Shown piece after piece: positions 38,559 through 50,736 of a stretch of 64,000 bases of DNA. The stretch's first letter is position 1. Every line of letters begins with the position of its first letter. The stretch lies in contig MU385780.1 of assembly GCA_022497155.1 (NCBI GenBank), forward strand, positions 141,741-205,740, in the 5' to 3' direction. The stretch comes from Whalleya microplaca (Eukaryota > Ascomycota > Sordariomycetes > Xylariales > Xylariaceae). The notes under the pieces are model-generated. The model had not been told where the DNA came from. It saw nothing but the letters and a program-made list of their open reading frames with translations, and did not search any database. Made by a program: the position numbers and the translations under genes.

Positions 38559-40164
38559 ATGGCAGTTCCCCAAACATCTCCGGCCAAGCTTGGTGCGATG
38601 CTCAAGGCCTTCCCTGATTGTGGCGTTAGTCTCCTCTATAGTGAAAGCTGTCTTGTCTTCGATGATTGCGCTGATGTCCTATTGCTTCGCAGCTCCACTG
38701 CCTCCTCGAAGCTATCAACACCCAGTCCGACTGCTCTCTCTCAGACCCAGCATGTGCCTGCACCAGCAAAGCTGTGCAGGTGACAGCGAGCGTGTGTGTT
38801 CAACATTCATGCACCATACCTGACGCGCTCACCACCCAAAATCTGACCAACGTGTTGTGTGGCGTCTCATCCCATCATGACCGGGCATATATCGCTATTG
38901 CTTACTCTTTTGTAATTATTGCGTCTATACTCATCGCGCTGCGCTTCATCACCCGATTGACCAAACGCAATCCGCTGTGGTGGGATGACTATTTTGCCCT
39001 CATATCTGCGCTCGTTGCTATTGGCTTCACTGTCGTGTGCGGAATTAGTATATCAAACCCGCCCCCTTTATTTTTCAGCTTCTGATTTTTTGTAAGTTGA
39101 CAGGCTTGGTGTTGGCCTTGATACGTGGGCCGTCCCGCTGGAAAACCTATCGCCCATCCTTACGGTATGTTCTTTTCAAGGCTTCCCCTAGAGACAGGCC
39201 TGCTCCTGACATTTATCCTTCTCTTCGTAGCTTCTCTGGGTGGCCCTCATGTGCTATGCCATATCGCGGTGCTTCGTTCGTGTGTCCATCAGCCTGTTTC
39301 TGATGCGCATCTTTCGAGTGTCTGGTGCGAGGCCACTCATTATCCTAACACTTGTGCTCAATGTAGCCATCACCTTGACCTTCATGCTCTGTGTCATATT
39401 CCAATGCACGCCCGTATCCTACTTCTGGAACGGATGGGACGGTCTGCACGATGGGCACTGCATCGATCAGTGGGTCATGTTTCTCGCCGGCGGCTGCATT
39501 TCGACCTCGCTTGACATTTTCCTCATCCTGCTGCCCTTCCGCTGGATATTTCAGCTACAGTTATCACGAGCCAAGAAGATCACTACGACCGCTATGTTTT
39601 CTCTGGGTGTGATGTAAGTCTCCTTTAGCGACCTACCTGCAGGAAGAGTTTTGATCCACACTCTGTGAGCCCCATGCTAACATACGCGGTGTGTGATGAA
39701 GCGTTATTGTCACCAGTATTATGCGTCTCGTGGCCTTGCACACATTTACGCACTCGGACAATGTGACACGTAACCTCACCAAGCTCGTCATCTGGGGCGG
39801 GCTGGAGCTGTATGTCGCCCTCATCTGTGCTTGCCTGCCGAGCTTGCGGCCGCTACTTAAGCTGGCTATGTCGCGCGTCAGGCTCTGGGCGACGAGCGTC
39901 GCCAAAAGCGGCGGCTCCTCGTCGTCGGGACCCTCGGATTACCGGATCTATAGTGGTGGCAAGAATAAGCTCCCGAGCGACGACGGCCATGACTTACAGC
40001 AAATCGAAGTGGGCAATGCGACCCAGCGGCCTCCAAAAATCTTGCTCACCACGACTATACAGCAGCAGCGCAAGAGCCCAGAGACTGAGTCCCAGATGAA
40101 TCTGACCATGACGACGATAAACGATATCGAGCTATATGGCCGGCAGCAGGGCAACTCATGGTGA
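38559..40164 (+). CDS. CFEM-domain Pth11-like G-protein-coupled receptor, about five exons
   Basis: Integral membrane receptor-like protein of the Pth11 class, some members of which sense surfaces in plant pathogens. Parts: 38559-38624, 38693-39047, 39104-39164, 39231-39613 and 39702-40164. The first join completes an extracellular CFEM module with eight cysteines (FPDCG|LHC ... SDC ... PACAC ... SVC ... HSC ... VLC). Seven-helix rhodopsin-like sequence follows (WWDDYF, LGVGLDTWAVPLEN, CYAISRCFVRVSI, FQCTPVSYFW, WVMFLAGGCIS) and a polar Ser/Gln-rich tail. Two problems: the exon 2/3 junction does not keep phase with the best donor at 39048 (one base short), and no signal peptide precedes the CFEM module, so an upstream exon may be missing. 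A weak phase-compatible donor at 39035 is the alternative. Confidence 0.82.
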
Positions 40165-40175
40165 GTGACATGACC

Positions 40176-41005
40176 TAGACCTGTACATGGGAGTCCCATG
40201 GGACTCCCACCAATTCCCATGGGAAATGATGGGACTCCCATGTAAGTCCCACGCTAGTAATGGGACTCCCACGAAATTTCCCTCCCACCAAAAAGTCCCA
40301 TGGGACTCCCATGGGAAATATTAATAAAAAATTTATTTTTTAATCTTATTTGCGACCGAAAAAAAAAACTGTATTTTTAATAAAATTAAATTTTAAAAAA
40401 AAATAAATTTTAATTTTATATTAATTTTATAATTTATATATTAATATTATTATATAATTATAAAACTTATTAATATAATAAAGCTTATTTTATTAATTAA
40501 TAATAAATCCCGAAAAAACTTATATAATATATAATTAATATAGCTATAATTAAACTTAATAAAAATGAAATAATCGCGAAATAATCGGTTATATAAAATA
40601 TATATTATAATTAATTATATATAATATATATTATAATCGGCTATATAAAATATATATTATAATTAATTTTATAAATTATATATATTTTAATATTATAGTT
40701 TTATTAATTAATAATAAAATTAAATAAAACTAATTTTTTATAAAAATTTTATAAAGTTTTTTTAAAAAAATTAATTTTTTAAAAATACAGTTTTATCGGT
40801 CGGTAATGGGACTAAATGGGACTGATTTTTTTTCGTGGGAGTCTCATGGGAGTCCCACGTATTTTTTAATTTATGGGTGGGACTATCGTGGGTAGTCCCA
40901 TCAATTTTTATTGGACCCATGGGACTCCCATGGGAAAAAAAAATTCCCATGGGAGTCCCACGGGACTATGGGACTAACCCCGTGGGTGGGACTTGTACAG
41001 GTCTA
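40176..41005. mobile_element. hAT-like miniature inverted-repeat element with palindromic ends
   Basis: 830-bp non-coding element with 12-bp terminal inverted repeats (TAGACCTGTACA at the left end, its complement at the right) and an 8-bp duplication ACATGACC at 40168-40175 and 41006-41013. An 8-bp duplication is the hallmark of hAT transposition. Both ends are packed with palindromes of the type TCCCATGGGA; the first, GGGAGTCCCATGGGACTCCC, spans 40189-40208. Inner arms containing AACTGTATTTTT are also inverted (about 40335-40380 and 40770-40810), so the whole element could fold on itself. The core is strongly AT-rich and RIP-like. It lies 3 bp downstream of the receptor stop codon. Confidence 0.85.
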
Positions 41006-41520
41006 ACATGACCATAGGTAAGTGGGATTGGTTTACGGGAGTTTGTTATTAGACAGGTAACCTGCGGTGAGGCATGTAAAAGGTATAAAAAAAAAGCAAG
41101 CTGTTACGGTAATAGGGGTATTAGTTATAGTGGCTTAAATGGGAGCTTCTAAGCTGTTAGGAATCCTTTAGATCTTAAACCTCTACACAATTCTACGTGG
41201 TCAACTAAATTGATTACGGCAGCACCTAAATAATCATTACACACACTATAACTATAATACAAGCCTATTAAGGCCTGCGAGGAAATCCTATCTTCATAAG
41301 GCAAGGGTGCTATTGTGGTGGTCCTAACCCCGGACTTCATTAGACGAATTACAGCAGCTAGCTCAGGAGATCCCAATACTACCTTTTTCGCCTTCTACTT
41401 AGCCTCCCTCCCAATCTAACACTTACAGTGCCTAGATAGCCACTAGCGTAAGGCTAGCGTACCTCACATCAGCCATACACACTATAGGCACAAGCAGCTT
41501 GTCAGGATATATAATCTATT
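41006..41520. other. Transition from gene space to RIP-degraded DNA
   Basis: About 500 bp after the hAT-like element. A 75-codon minus-strand frame (41149-41376, PEL...AAVIRLMKSGVRTTT at its start) has no family I recognise; sequence upstream of it continues in related frames interrupted by stops, so it may be a decayed coding remnant. Base composition shifts to extreme AT-richness from about 41520. Confidence 0.4.
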
Positions 41521-44358
41521 TGATATATTATATTGTTATAGATGTTAAGGTTTAAGCTAGTACTAATAATAGGTATAATAGGAATATATAGTATGCAGGA
41601 ATCACGTAATAATATACCCCCGGCTAAAAAGACGATACCTTTATCGTTAATAATAATAATAATAATAAAAAATATTTATTATATAATAATTTTAAATGAT
41701 GTTTCTAATAATTTTAATAAAATAATATACGTATAATAAAATATTTTAATCTTAATATTTTAATATATTATTATTTTTATAAAGTTTAAATATATATAAT
41801 TAATAATACTTTAAGCTATATATGTATAAGTAAAACTATAGCTATATAAAGAAAAAAGTGGCTATGTCACTTTTTTAGCCACACATTTATAGCTACGCCA
41901 TAAAAAGTATATATAACTATATACCTAATAAACACCCCGCTTTTGAAAAAAATAACGTCCTCGTTATTTATTAATAACCGTAATAAAAGTAATAAATTTA
42001 TTAGTTTTATTATTAATCACTATCGTTTATCTTTAGAATTTTTATTTATAGCAAAAATAACTCGAAATTTATCATTATTATCCTTTATTATTAGGATTTT
42101 TATTTTATATTAACGATTTTAAAACGCTTTTTTATTATCTTTAAAATAAGCTTTAAAAATTTTATTTAATAAAAAAAGTTTTAAGTAATAATAATATAAT
42201 TTAACGATAATATATATATCGATAAATTATATATATTATAATAGTTATATTAATAATAAAGTCGGATAAAATAAACGTTATAATAGTATATATATTATAA
42301 TAGGGCAAGGGGATTACGGGTATTAACAGCAGCTTAAAAGCTATTAAAAGCCCCCTAAAGCCACGTTATAAAGCACTTTATAAAGTATTTATAAGGCATT
42401 TCATAAGGTAATTTATAGTGGATTATATACTTATATATAGCTAACCTTTTTTTTTACATTTACTTCACTTTTTTTTGCCATAAATATTATTAAACAGTCA
42501 TACATTTAATTAAATAGCTATAATAACTATTATATACACTTACTTTTAACTTGATATATTTTATTTTCGCTTTATCCCGACACCTTATCTTAAAATATTT
42601 AGCTTCCTTAAATAGGCCTTAATTTCCTTGCCTTTTAATTAATCGAGTAAAACAATCCTTTTATATTACACGTTATAAAGGCACAAAAATTTACTAGTAA
42701 TAACTATTTAAAGTATATTTTATTTTATTAACCTCACTTTATTTTTATCCGACATATTATACGCGAACTATTTTATTTTATTTTATCCGATAGTATTAAA
42801 TATAAGGCTTATATTATAAGCTTTATTAACTTATAAGCCCTATCGGGGACGTATTAAAAAAAGACCGGAAGTTTTTCCCTACCTTTTATTTATATAAAAA
42901 AGGCTTCGTCCCTTTTATATATAAAGGGGTTAAAAATTAGTATACCTATATTTATATTTTATAGGTTAATATATTACCCGTACTTAACTATTACTATTTT
43001 TTATAATTTTAATTCTTTTTTTTTAAATTACTTACGACATATTAACTTTAGGTATATTTATTAAAAACAGTACCCGAAAAGGCAAATAAGCTGCCGTAAA
43101 ACCTTTATAAAAGCTAGATTTTATAACTATTAAAAAAAGCCTATCGTTCGTATAAATAAAAAACCCCGATTTTTTAAAAAACCGGAATTAAAAAAAATAA
43201 ATTTATTATTTAACTTTAAAAAAATATAAAACCTAGCTAAACCTAAAATGCCGCAAAAGCTAATAAATAATAAGCCCGCTATTATAAAAAACTTTACATT
43301 TTAAAGCTTAAACGAATTATTTTACGTATTTTTTTTACGTAATTTATTAAAGCCTCGCGTAAAAAACGTAACGTAATTAATACCCGGGACGCGTTATTAA
43401 AACTTTCGGACTTATTATTATTTAATAATAAGCCTAATGTATTTCAAGGTTTAAAGTTTAACCGTTTTTTAAAAAAGTTTACCCCGCTAAACCTTAATTT
43501 CTTTAATTCCGATAGCAATTCGGATATTAATTTTAATTATATTATTATATTTAATTATAATAAATTTAGCTTTTTATTTAATTACGTTAAATAAAAATCC
43601 TAGTTTAATAAATGCCGGGCTATTTTTTTAACGCATTTAAAAAGTTTCGGAAAAATACCGCTAAAATTATTTATATTCGGAATAAAATAAACTAATAATA
43701 TAAAAAAATATACTAAACCCGAACTTAATTTATAAATAAGCTAAAACGATAGTAGTTTCGATCGGACTAAAATATTTTTAAGTAATAAATTAATATATTT
43801 ATTTATAATTCCGAATACTTAAAAGCTTATTTTATTATAGCGTTAAAAAATACCGGCTAATAACCGGAATAAAACTTTCGGAAATTTAATATATACTTTT
43901 CCGGCTTAAAAACCTAACGACTTAAGCCAGTTTCGGAAAAAAACCGGGCCTTATTTTTTTACGGGAAATTATAGCCGAACTTTAGAAATAAAATCATTAG
44001 TTATAATAAAAAGCTTTTAAAAAAATAATATAGTAAATATTGCTGTCTAACGTTAAAAACTAATATTTATAGCTTAAAAAAAGCTACCGATCTTAAAAGC
44101 GGCTATAAATAAGGCCGTAATAATGATAAAAAAAAACTCGAACCCGGGCCGAAAGTTTCCCCGTTAAATAAACGGATCTTAAAGTTTTAAAAAGCCCGAA
44201 AAAAAAACTAATTCCCCCTTAAAAAATACCAATATTAAAATTACTATATTACTAACTTTATTATTAAAAATAATACCTAAATTTTATTAAAGCTTACCGG
44301 TAATAAATCCGGAACTAAGCCGAAAAATAAGTTGTAAAAAAAATACTATAATTATAAC
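41521..44358. repeat. RIP-degraded repeat DNA, unclassified
   Basis: AT-rich sequence with stops in every frame, CpG retained and CpA/TpG rare. Plus-strand conceptual reading of about 43200-44350 gives a long, charged, gag-like protein remnant, but I cannot place it in a family. No host gene is visible. Confidence 0.6.
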
Positions 44359-44602
44359 TGTTACGGCACAGGCCTTATGGGGTGCTATAAGGCCTTATAA
44401 GCTATAATATACCCTAAGCCCCGCATACGTAACCTGCCGAACTATATGCTTAGTTAAATAGTTTAAGTAATTAGGTAAAAAGGTTTTCTTAAGTTAAGCT
44501 ATTATATAATAATTAGCTAACCTTTTACTCCTTACTTTATAATTTTTTAATAATATATATTTATTATATAATACGCGCCGCTTTTTTTCTTAAGCTATTA
44601 TA
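44359..44602 (+). repeat. 5' LTR of copy C
   Basis: About 244 bp, aligned by eye with the 255-bp LTRs of copies A and B; RIP and small deletions explain the differences. Confidence 0.6.
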
Positions 44603-46033
44603 TAATTATAAAGTCCTTTAATTATTAAATTAAGCGAAGTTATTTACGCTATTATATTTAATAATAACTTTTTACGCTATCGATTTTATTGCTACATTAT
44701 TAGTAAATATTACTTTTGCCATATTTTTTAAGCGCTAGCGAAATCCCTTTTTTAGTTTTTTAAGCCGCTAACGAAATATACCGATAATTAGTAGCTTTGC
44801 CTTAAAAATTATTAGTTAAGTTTACTAGTAGTTAATTAAGTTAGCGATTTTTTAACGTAGTCGGCGAAATCCCCCGTTAGTTACTTTTTATTCTTATGCC
44901 GTTACTTTTATATATTTAATAAGCTAGCTTTTTTATAGCAGGCCGCGCTTAAGACTTTAGTTAACCCCGTTGTAATTAATACTTAGTCCGGTTCGTATTA
45001 TATGTTAGATATTTTTTTTCTCTTTCCCTTAATCGATACGTTAATTTTCCGGCGATTTAAGGAATACCTTTTTATTCGACTTTTCGATTTGGTTTATGCG
45101 AACGTAAAGCCGAAAATTTCGTCTTTTTTTCTTTTTTTATAATAGTAATAACTTTTATTAATAATAATAAACTTAACGCCGCTTTTTAAGCCTTACGCGC
45201 TAAACTTACTTTTAAATTTAATACTTACGTTAGCGCGTTAAAAACTAATTATAAAAGCCACGTTTAATAGCTTTAAGCCGATAAAACTTTTATTAAATTT
45301 AAGTTCGGCGTTATAGAAATTACTTATAATACCTTATTATTTAAGTAGCCACACTTTCGATTAATTCTCTTAGATTTTCTTGTTTTATTAGGCCCGTTAG
45401 ATTTTAATGTGTGGATTTTTTAAATCGCCGGTAAATTAAAAATCGACAGCGAAACAATTAAATTATCTTAAGCTAAATTTTATTATATATACGCTCGTCT
45501 CGAGCTTAAAGTATAATATATCGTCCTTTTTATTATAGCTTATATATAAAAAAGCGGCGTTTAAAATTATCAGATTATTTTAAATATCTTAAAGTTAATT
45601 TATGCTAACTTAAATAAGGCTATATAAGCGGCAGTTAAACTTCGATTTATTATATAAAGTTTTAATAAATTTATTTGCACCTTTTTAATATAATAACACC
45701 GATAAACTTAAAAAGCTAATAAAATAAACCTTTCTAAAAAGTACCGGATTAACCGTTTACGTTATGCCGTAAATAATAAATTAAAACGGAAGCTTTTTAA
45801 AAAAGATTTAATACCGAATATTTATAACGAATTTGTTTTATAGCTTTACCGGCAATTAGGCTTTTATATTTCGGCTCCTTATAATTTTAATGTTATAAAT
45901 ATTTTTATTAATACTATTTACGTATATAGTATTAAAGCCGAAGCCGGAATAATATTTAAAAATACTTCCGAAGGCGGTATTTAGCTATTTAAAATTGCGT
46001 TACTTTAAATTTCCGATAGCTTAATAGTTATAT

Positions 46034-46520
46034 TAGATACGGCGTACGTAATATGCCATATAAGCCAGTACTAGATATCAGGTCGCCGACCTTAATATTA
46101 GACATCCTTTTATGGAGGTTTGGTGTAGGGGTAGCTGGCCTGCAGCCACGCCGTTACAATATCAAGGTTAAAGCTTCGGGTTCGAGCCCTGGGGCGGCAA
46201 AAGCTGCGGCTTTTCCGATATCCCCTTATATGCCCATGTAGGGTGCCTTAAAGTGCGGGGTTCAATTCCCTTAGCGCGACCCGTCCCAGGTGCCAGGTAG
46301 TTTGACAGCGCCACTCGCTCGGCCTCGCTAAGCCCTGTAAGGGTGAGAGGGGGTCGAGGCTATAACTAGCCTCTGGGAGCGACGGGAAGGTAGATACGGC
46401 GTACGCAGTATGCCATATAAGCCAGTACTAGATATCAGGTCGCCGACCTTAATATTAGACATCCTTTTATGGAGGTTTGGTGCAGGGGTAGCTGGCCTAT
46501 AGCCACGCCGTCACAATATC
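46034..46520 (+). mobile_element. Pol III-promoter-bearing, GC-richer insertion with ~130-bp terminal direct repeats (SINE- or TRIM-like)
   Basis: Two near-identical ~130-bp direct repeats (46034-46163 and 46391-46520) flank a ~227-bp middle. Differences between them are C/T and G/A changes. A perfect A-box match TGGTGTAGGGG (46121-46131) is followed 47 bp later by a perfect B-box GGTTCGAGCCC (46179-46189), and a second B-box-like GGTTCAATTCC lies at 46259-46269. No complete tRNA cloverleaf can be drawn, because no 5' acceptor strand pairs with the sequence after the T-arm. It interrupts copy C, whose sequence resumes with TAGTACTTATA, as in copies A and B. The structure fits either a tRNA-derived SINE (partial tandem dimer) or a terminal-repeat miniature element. 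Confidence 0.6.
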
Positions 46521-49500
46521 TAGTACTTATAAAAAACGTTATATTAAAAAGCGTCTTTAGTAATGCTAACGTTATAGCGATATAACTTACGATATTACGA
46601 AATGCTTATTATTACTATATAAATTAAACTTTTATAAGTTATTTGCCGATAATAAAGTTATAAGTTAAGTTTTAAAAAAGTAAATAAATTATAATAATAG
46701 TAATAGCTAATTATAATAATCGATATTAGGTAGTTATAAAAAAATATAATAAATTAACGGAATTTTATAAAAGACTTAATTTTTAAAATTTCAATAAGTT
46801 TATTTAATGCTAATGTTAAGGTATATATAAATTTAATGTGTTATAATATAAAGGTAAATAAAGTCGAAAAATTATTTTTTTAAAGCAGTAGTAATTAGGT
46901 TAATCTTTATATATATTAAGTGCGTTATAAGTTAGTAATTATTAGCTATTATATATAGTAAATTTAAGGGGGTAATGTTACGGCATAAGCTTTATAAAGT
47001 GTTATAAAGCTTTATAAGCTATAATATACCTGTTATAAATCCACTTAATCCGATTCACTTAATTTTATAACTTAATTAGCCTAGTCTTAACCTAAGGTAA
47101 TAAAGCGTGAAATCGGTAATATATAGATTTTACAGCTAATTAAATAAAGTAAAGTAGCTATTATATAAAATACCTACGTATTTCCCGTAGTTTTAAATCT
47201 CTAGTTTTATTATATTATATTAATTAAATAAAAGGTATAATTATTATTATTATAACTAGTTTTTATAATATAGTAATAAAGCTTATTTTATTAAACTAAT
47301 TATCGATTATTATTAAAAACGACTATAAACTTCTATTTTATATATAACCGATATTAAGGTTATTATATTTATAAACCCGCAAAAATACCTTAAAACCCGA
47401 AAGTACCGGATTAATATATTTTATACCGAAACGATATATTATATTAGTAGTAATAACGCGTATACTTAAAGAACGTGCGATTAATAAAAAGTACGCCCGG
47501 AAAAAAGTATATTTTTTATTACCCGATTTACAGCGGAACTTGCCGTAACCCGATCGCATATATAATTCCGATTTAAGAAATCGCTCCCGTTTAAGCGGCA
47601 CTTATAGTTTTAAAGCATTTACTGTATCGGCAATTTTAAATAACAAAAAAAAAACGGAAATAAAGAAATTTAAAAAGTTCGGGAAATTTTTATTAAATTC
47701 CGAAAGACTTTTAATAAAGAAGCTATAAAAAATTTAGTTTATAAAAAAACCTTAATAAAATTAAATATATTTTTTTAATAGACTTTAAATAATATAATTA
47801 AATTATATATTAATATAAAAAATAGTTTTTCCGTATTTTTTTTACTTTTAATATAGCTAAATTACGAAAAATAATTTAAAGTAAAAAACGCTATAAATAT
47901 TATTTAATTTAAAAATATATACGTTTACCCGAAAGCCTTATTTTAGGAATTTAAATAATAGGCCTTTATATTAATAATATATTAGTATTAAATAATATAA
48001 ATATATTATTTAATATATAAATAAAATAACGCTATTAAAATATTTTACAACTAAAGATTTAGCTTAAATACTTAATTAAAAAAAAACAGATATAACAAAC
48101 GGCACTTTAAATATTTTAATTAAAAAAAATTAATTAAAAAATTTAAAAGAAATTATTATTTAGTAATAACGCGCTACTTTATAGGCATAACAAATTCTTT
48201 TTAATATTAAAGCCCCTAAAAATATACCCCGTATTATAATTAAAATATTTTATATATTACGTATAAGTATACCTAGTACTATATTTATAAAAGGAAAATT
48301 ATATTACGTTAAATTATTAAACCTACCTATATTTACGGACGATATGCCTACCGATAACAAGCCTAAAATCGGTTACGCATATTAAAAAATACAAATAAAA
48401 AATAAACTAGTAATTAATATAAATATATTTCACTCGGAAATAAAAAAACGTTTTTATATATTAAATTATATAAATAGTAGTATAACCGAATAACTTTATT
48501 TATTTATAAAAAATAAATATAAGCCTCCCTTATTAATAATAGCAAATAAAATTTTAAAATATATAAACGAGAGATACGAAAACCCTAATAAATATAATAA
48601 AGCATTAATTAAATATAGTAAATATAAAATAAAAAAGCCGGATTATTTTAATACTTTTTATTTAAAGTTTATTTATCTCGTAAACTTAATTTGCAATCTT
48701 TACGACGTTTAAAAAAAGGATTTATTTAAAAAACTACCCGACCGTTTTAATATATTTATCGTTAATAAATATTATAATCTAGCGTTAGATTTTGCGGCAT
48801 TTTATAAAATTATTTAGTAATACGACTATAATTATTATTATAATTATATTACTTAAACAAAAAAAAGTAGCAAAAAAAAATTCTTAACTAAAAAAAATAA
48901 AAGTAAAAAATTAATAAATAAAACTTTTACTAAAAAAAACTCTATAGGTAATAAAGATGTAGCAAATATATAAAATAACTAAAATATAATATTTTTAAGA
49001 ACTGACAAATCGGGAACTAAAATTTAAAAGCGACCAGTTAATAATACCGATCGATTTATATTAATCTAAGCGGAATAATACTTTATTTATTATTAAAAAA
49101 AATATATTATACCTAATTACCCTTATAAAACTAAATATATTAAGTTAAAAATAAATCGTTTTAACGTAATTATAATTTATATAAATACCCTGGAATCTAA
49201 CGCCTAAAAGTTATTCGCGCTTAAGGACAACTAGCTAAAAAGGCTATCTTAAAGTAATTAAACTCTATTTTAAAAAATATACTACTAATAATAAATATCG
49301 ATATTAATAAAGTTTTATTTAATTTTTTAAATTAATATTTAGAGAGAAATTTATTACTAATTTTATATATAATAGCTTATAATAAACTTTTATTAATTAT
49401 ATATAATATATTAATAAATATAAAAATAAATAGTTATATATTTATAAGCGTATGTTTTATATAGCGACTTTTAAAATTACTAAAATTATTTACGATATAA

Positions 49501-50481
49501 AATTTCGAGCCGCAGTAAATTAATAGTTTTAACGGTAATATAATATAGCTAATTAATATAGCCGTATTTATATATTTATAAATATAAAATTACATTATTT
49601 AGGATATTATACTTTTCGTTATCGATATAAAATACAACCTTATTTTAGGATAAAAATAATTCGACCGGCATAATATTATAGTAAACGTGTAATATTATTA
49701 TTTTTTATTTCCGCCCGAATAAAAACCGGATTATAAAACGCGTAATTTAATTATAAACGATATAAAGAAACTACTACCCGATTGGGATAGTAGTTAGTAA
49801 TAAAACGCCCTTATAAAAAAAATATATAAATCTCGAGAATAAACGTAGGCGTAATAGCCGTAAAGGTTTTAAACGGTTAAATATAAAAGCGATTATAACA
49901 GTTATAATCGAAAAGCTACCTAAAAGAAAAAAAGTACTGTTAAAAAATGTCAATTCTTTTTTAATTAAGCAGCAAATTAAAAAGCTAAAAGTAAAGAAAA
50001 CCCTAGTTATAAAATAAATTATAGCTATATTTGTTTAAATTATTAGATTATAATAAATTTCTAACGCTATATTTATATAACGCTAAAATTCCCGTACGTA
50101 ATTTAGGGAAATCCGGGAAATATAGTAATAATTAGATTAAATAATAAATAAACCCGAAAAGCTGTTTAATTTTAAAAAACCTAAAATTAAAATAAATAAA
50201 GACGATAAAAATATTTATATATAATATAAGGAATTTATAAAATAGTATAAATACTATATAAATATCGCTATTATTAACGCGATACCTTTCGATAAAGTTA
50301 TAAATCGCAAAAGCTAATTAAATATTACTAGCTTATATAAAATCGACCGCTTTATATAAAAAAAATAAACATTTAAAAACTAAACTAAAATAATAAAAAC
50401 CTATAAGAAATAGTGTAATAAGTAATACCCGAATATTATTACTATTAATCCTTAGTTTTTAATAAAGTAAATTCCGATAAA

Positions 50482-50736
50482 TGTCACGGCATAAGCCCTG
50501 TGGGGTGCTATAAGGCCTTATAAGCTATGCAGCTACAAGGCACCCCACTAAACCCCTTATACGTAACCTGTTAGACCACATGCTTAGTCAGATAGCTTAG
50601 GTAATTAGGTGAGGAGGTTTTTTTAAGTCAGGCTGTTATATAGCAATTAGCTAACCTTTTACTCCTTACTTTATAATTTTATAGTAATATATACTTATTA
50701 CTTAGTACGCACCGCCTCCTTTCTTAAGCCGTCATA
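50482..50736 (+). repeat. 5' LTR of copy A
   Basis: 255 bp, from TGTCACGGC to GCCGTCATA, matching the 3' LTR with mostly RIP-type differences. Confidence 0.8.

Larger units (their letters stand above)
44359..47031 (+). mobile_element. Gag-only LTR element, copy C (3' LTR truncated)
   Basis: The 5' LTR starts TGTTACGGCACAGG at 44359 and ends near 44602. The internal region is homologous to copies A and B, with the same gag-like reading. A purine-rich tract (AAGGGGGTAA) just before 46977 precedes a 3' LTR that starts TGTTACGGCATAAG but matches for only ~55 bp before different sequence begins near 47032. It contains the insertion at 46034-46520. Strong RIP damage. Confidence 0.65.

Noticed and set aside
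46110..46205. Complete tRNA gene
   Set aside because: A- and B-boxes are perfect, but no acceptor stem pairs and no anticodon arm can be drawn; called SINE/TRIM-like instead.
46053..46241. 62-codon frame in the GC-richer insertion
   Set aside because: It overlaps the A- and B-box Pol III signals; no protein family resemblance, so treated as non-coding.
47338..47601. 87-codon minus-strand frame in the subtelomere
   Set aside because: Lysine/tyrosine-rich, no domain, in RIP-degraded DNA; chance open frame.
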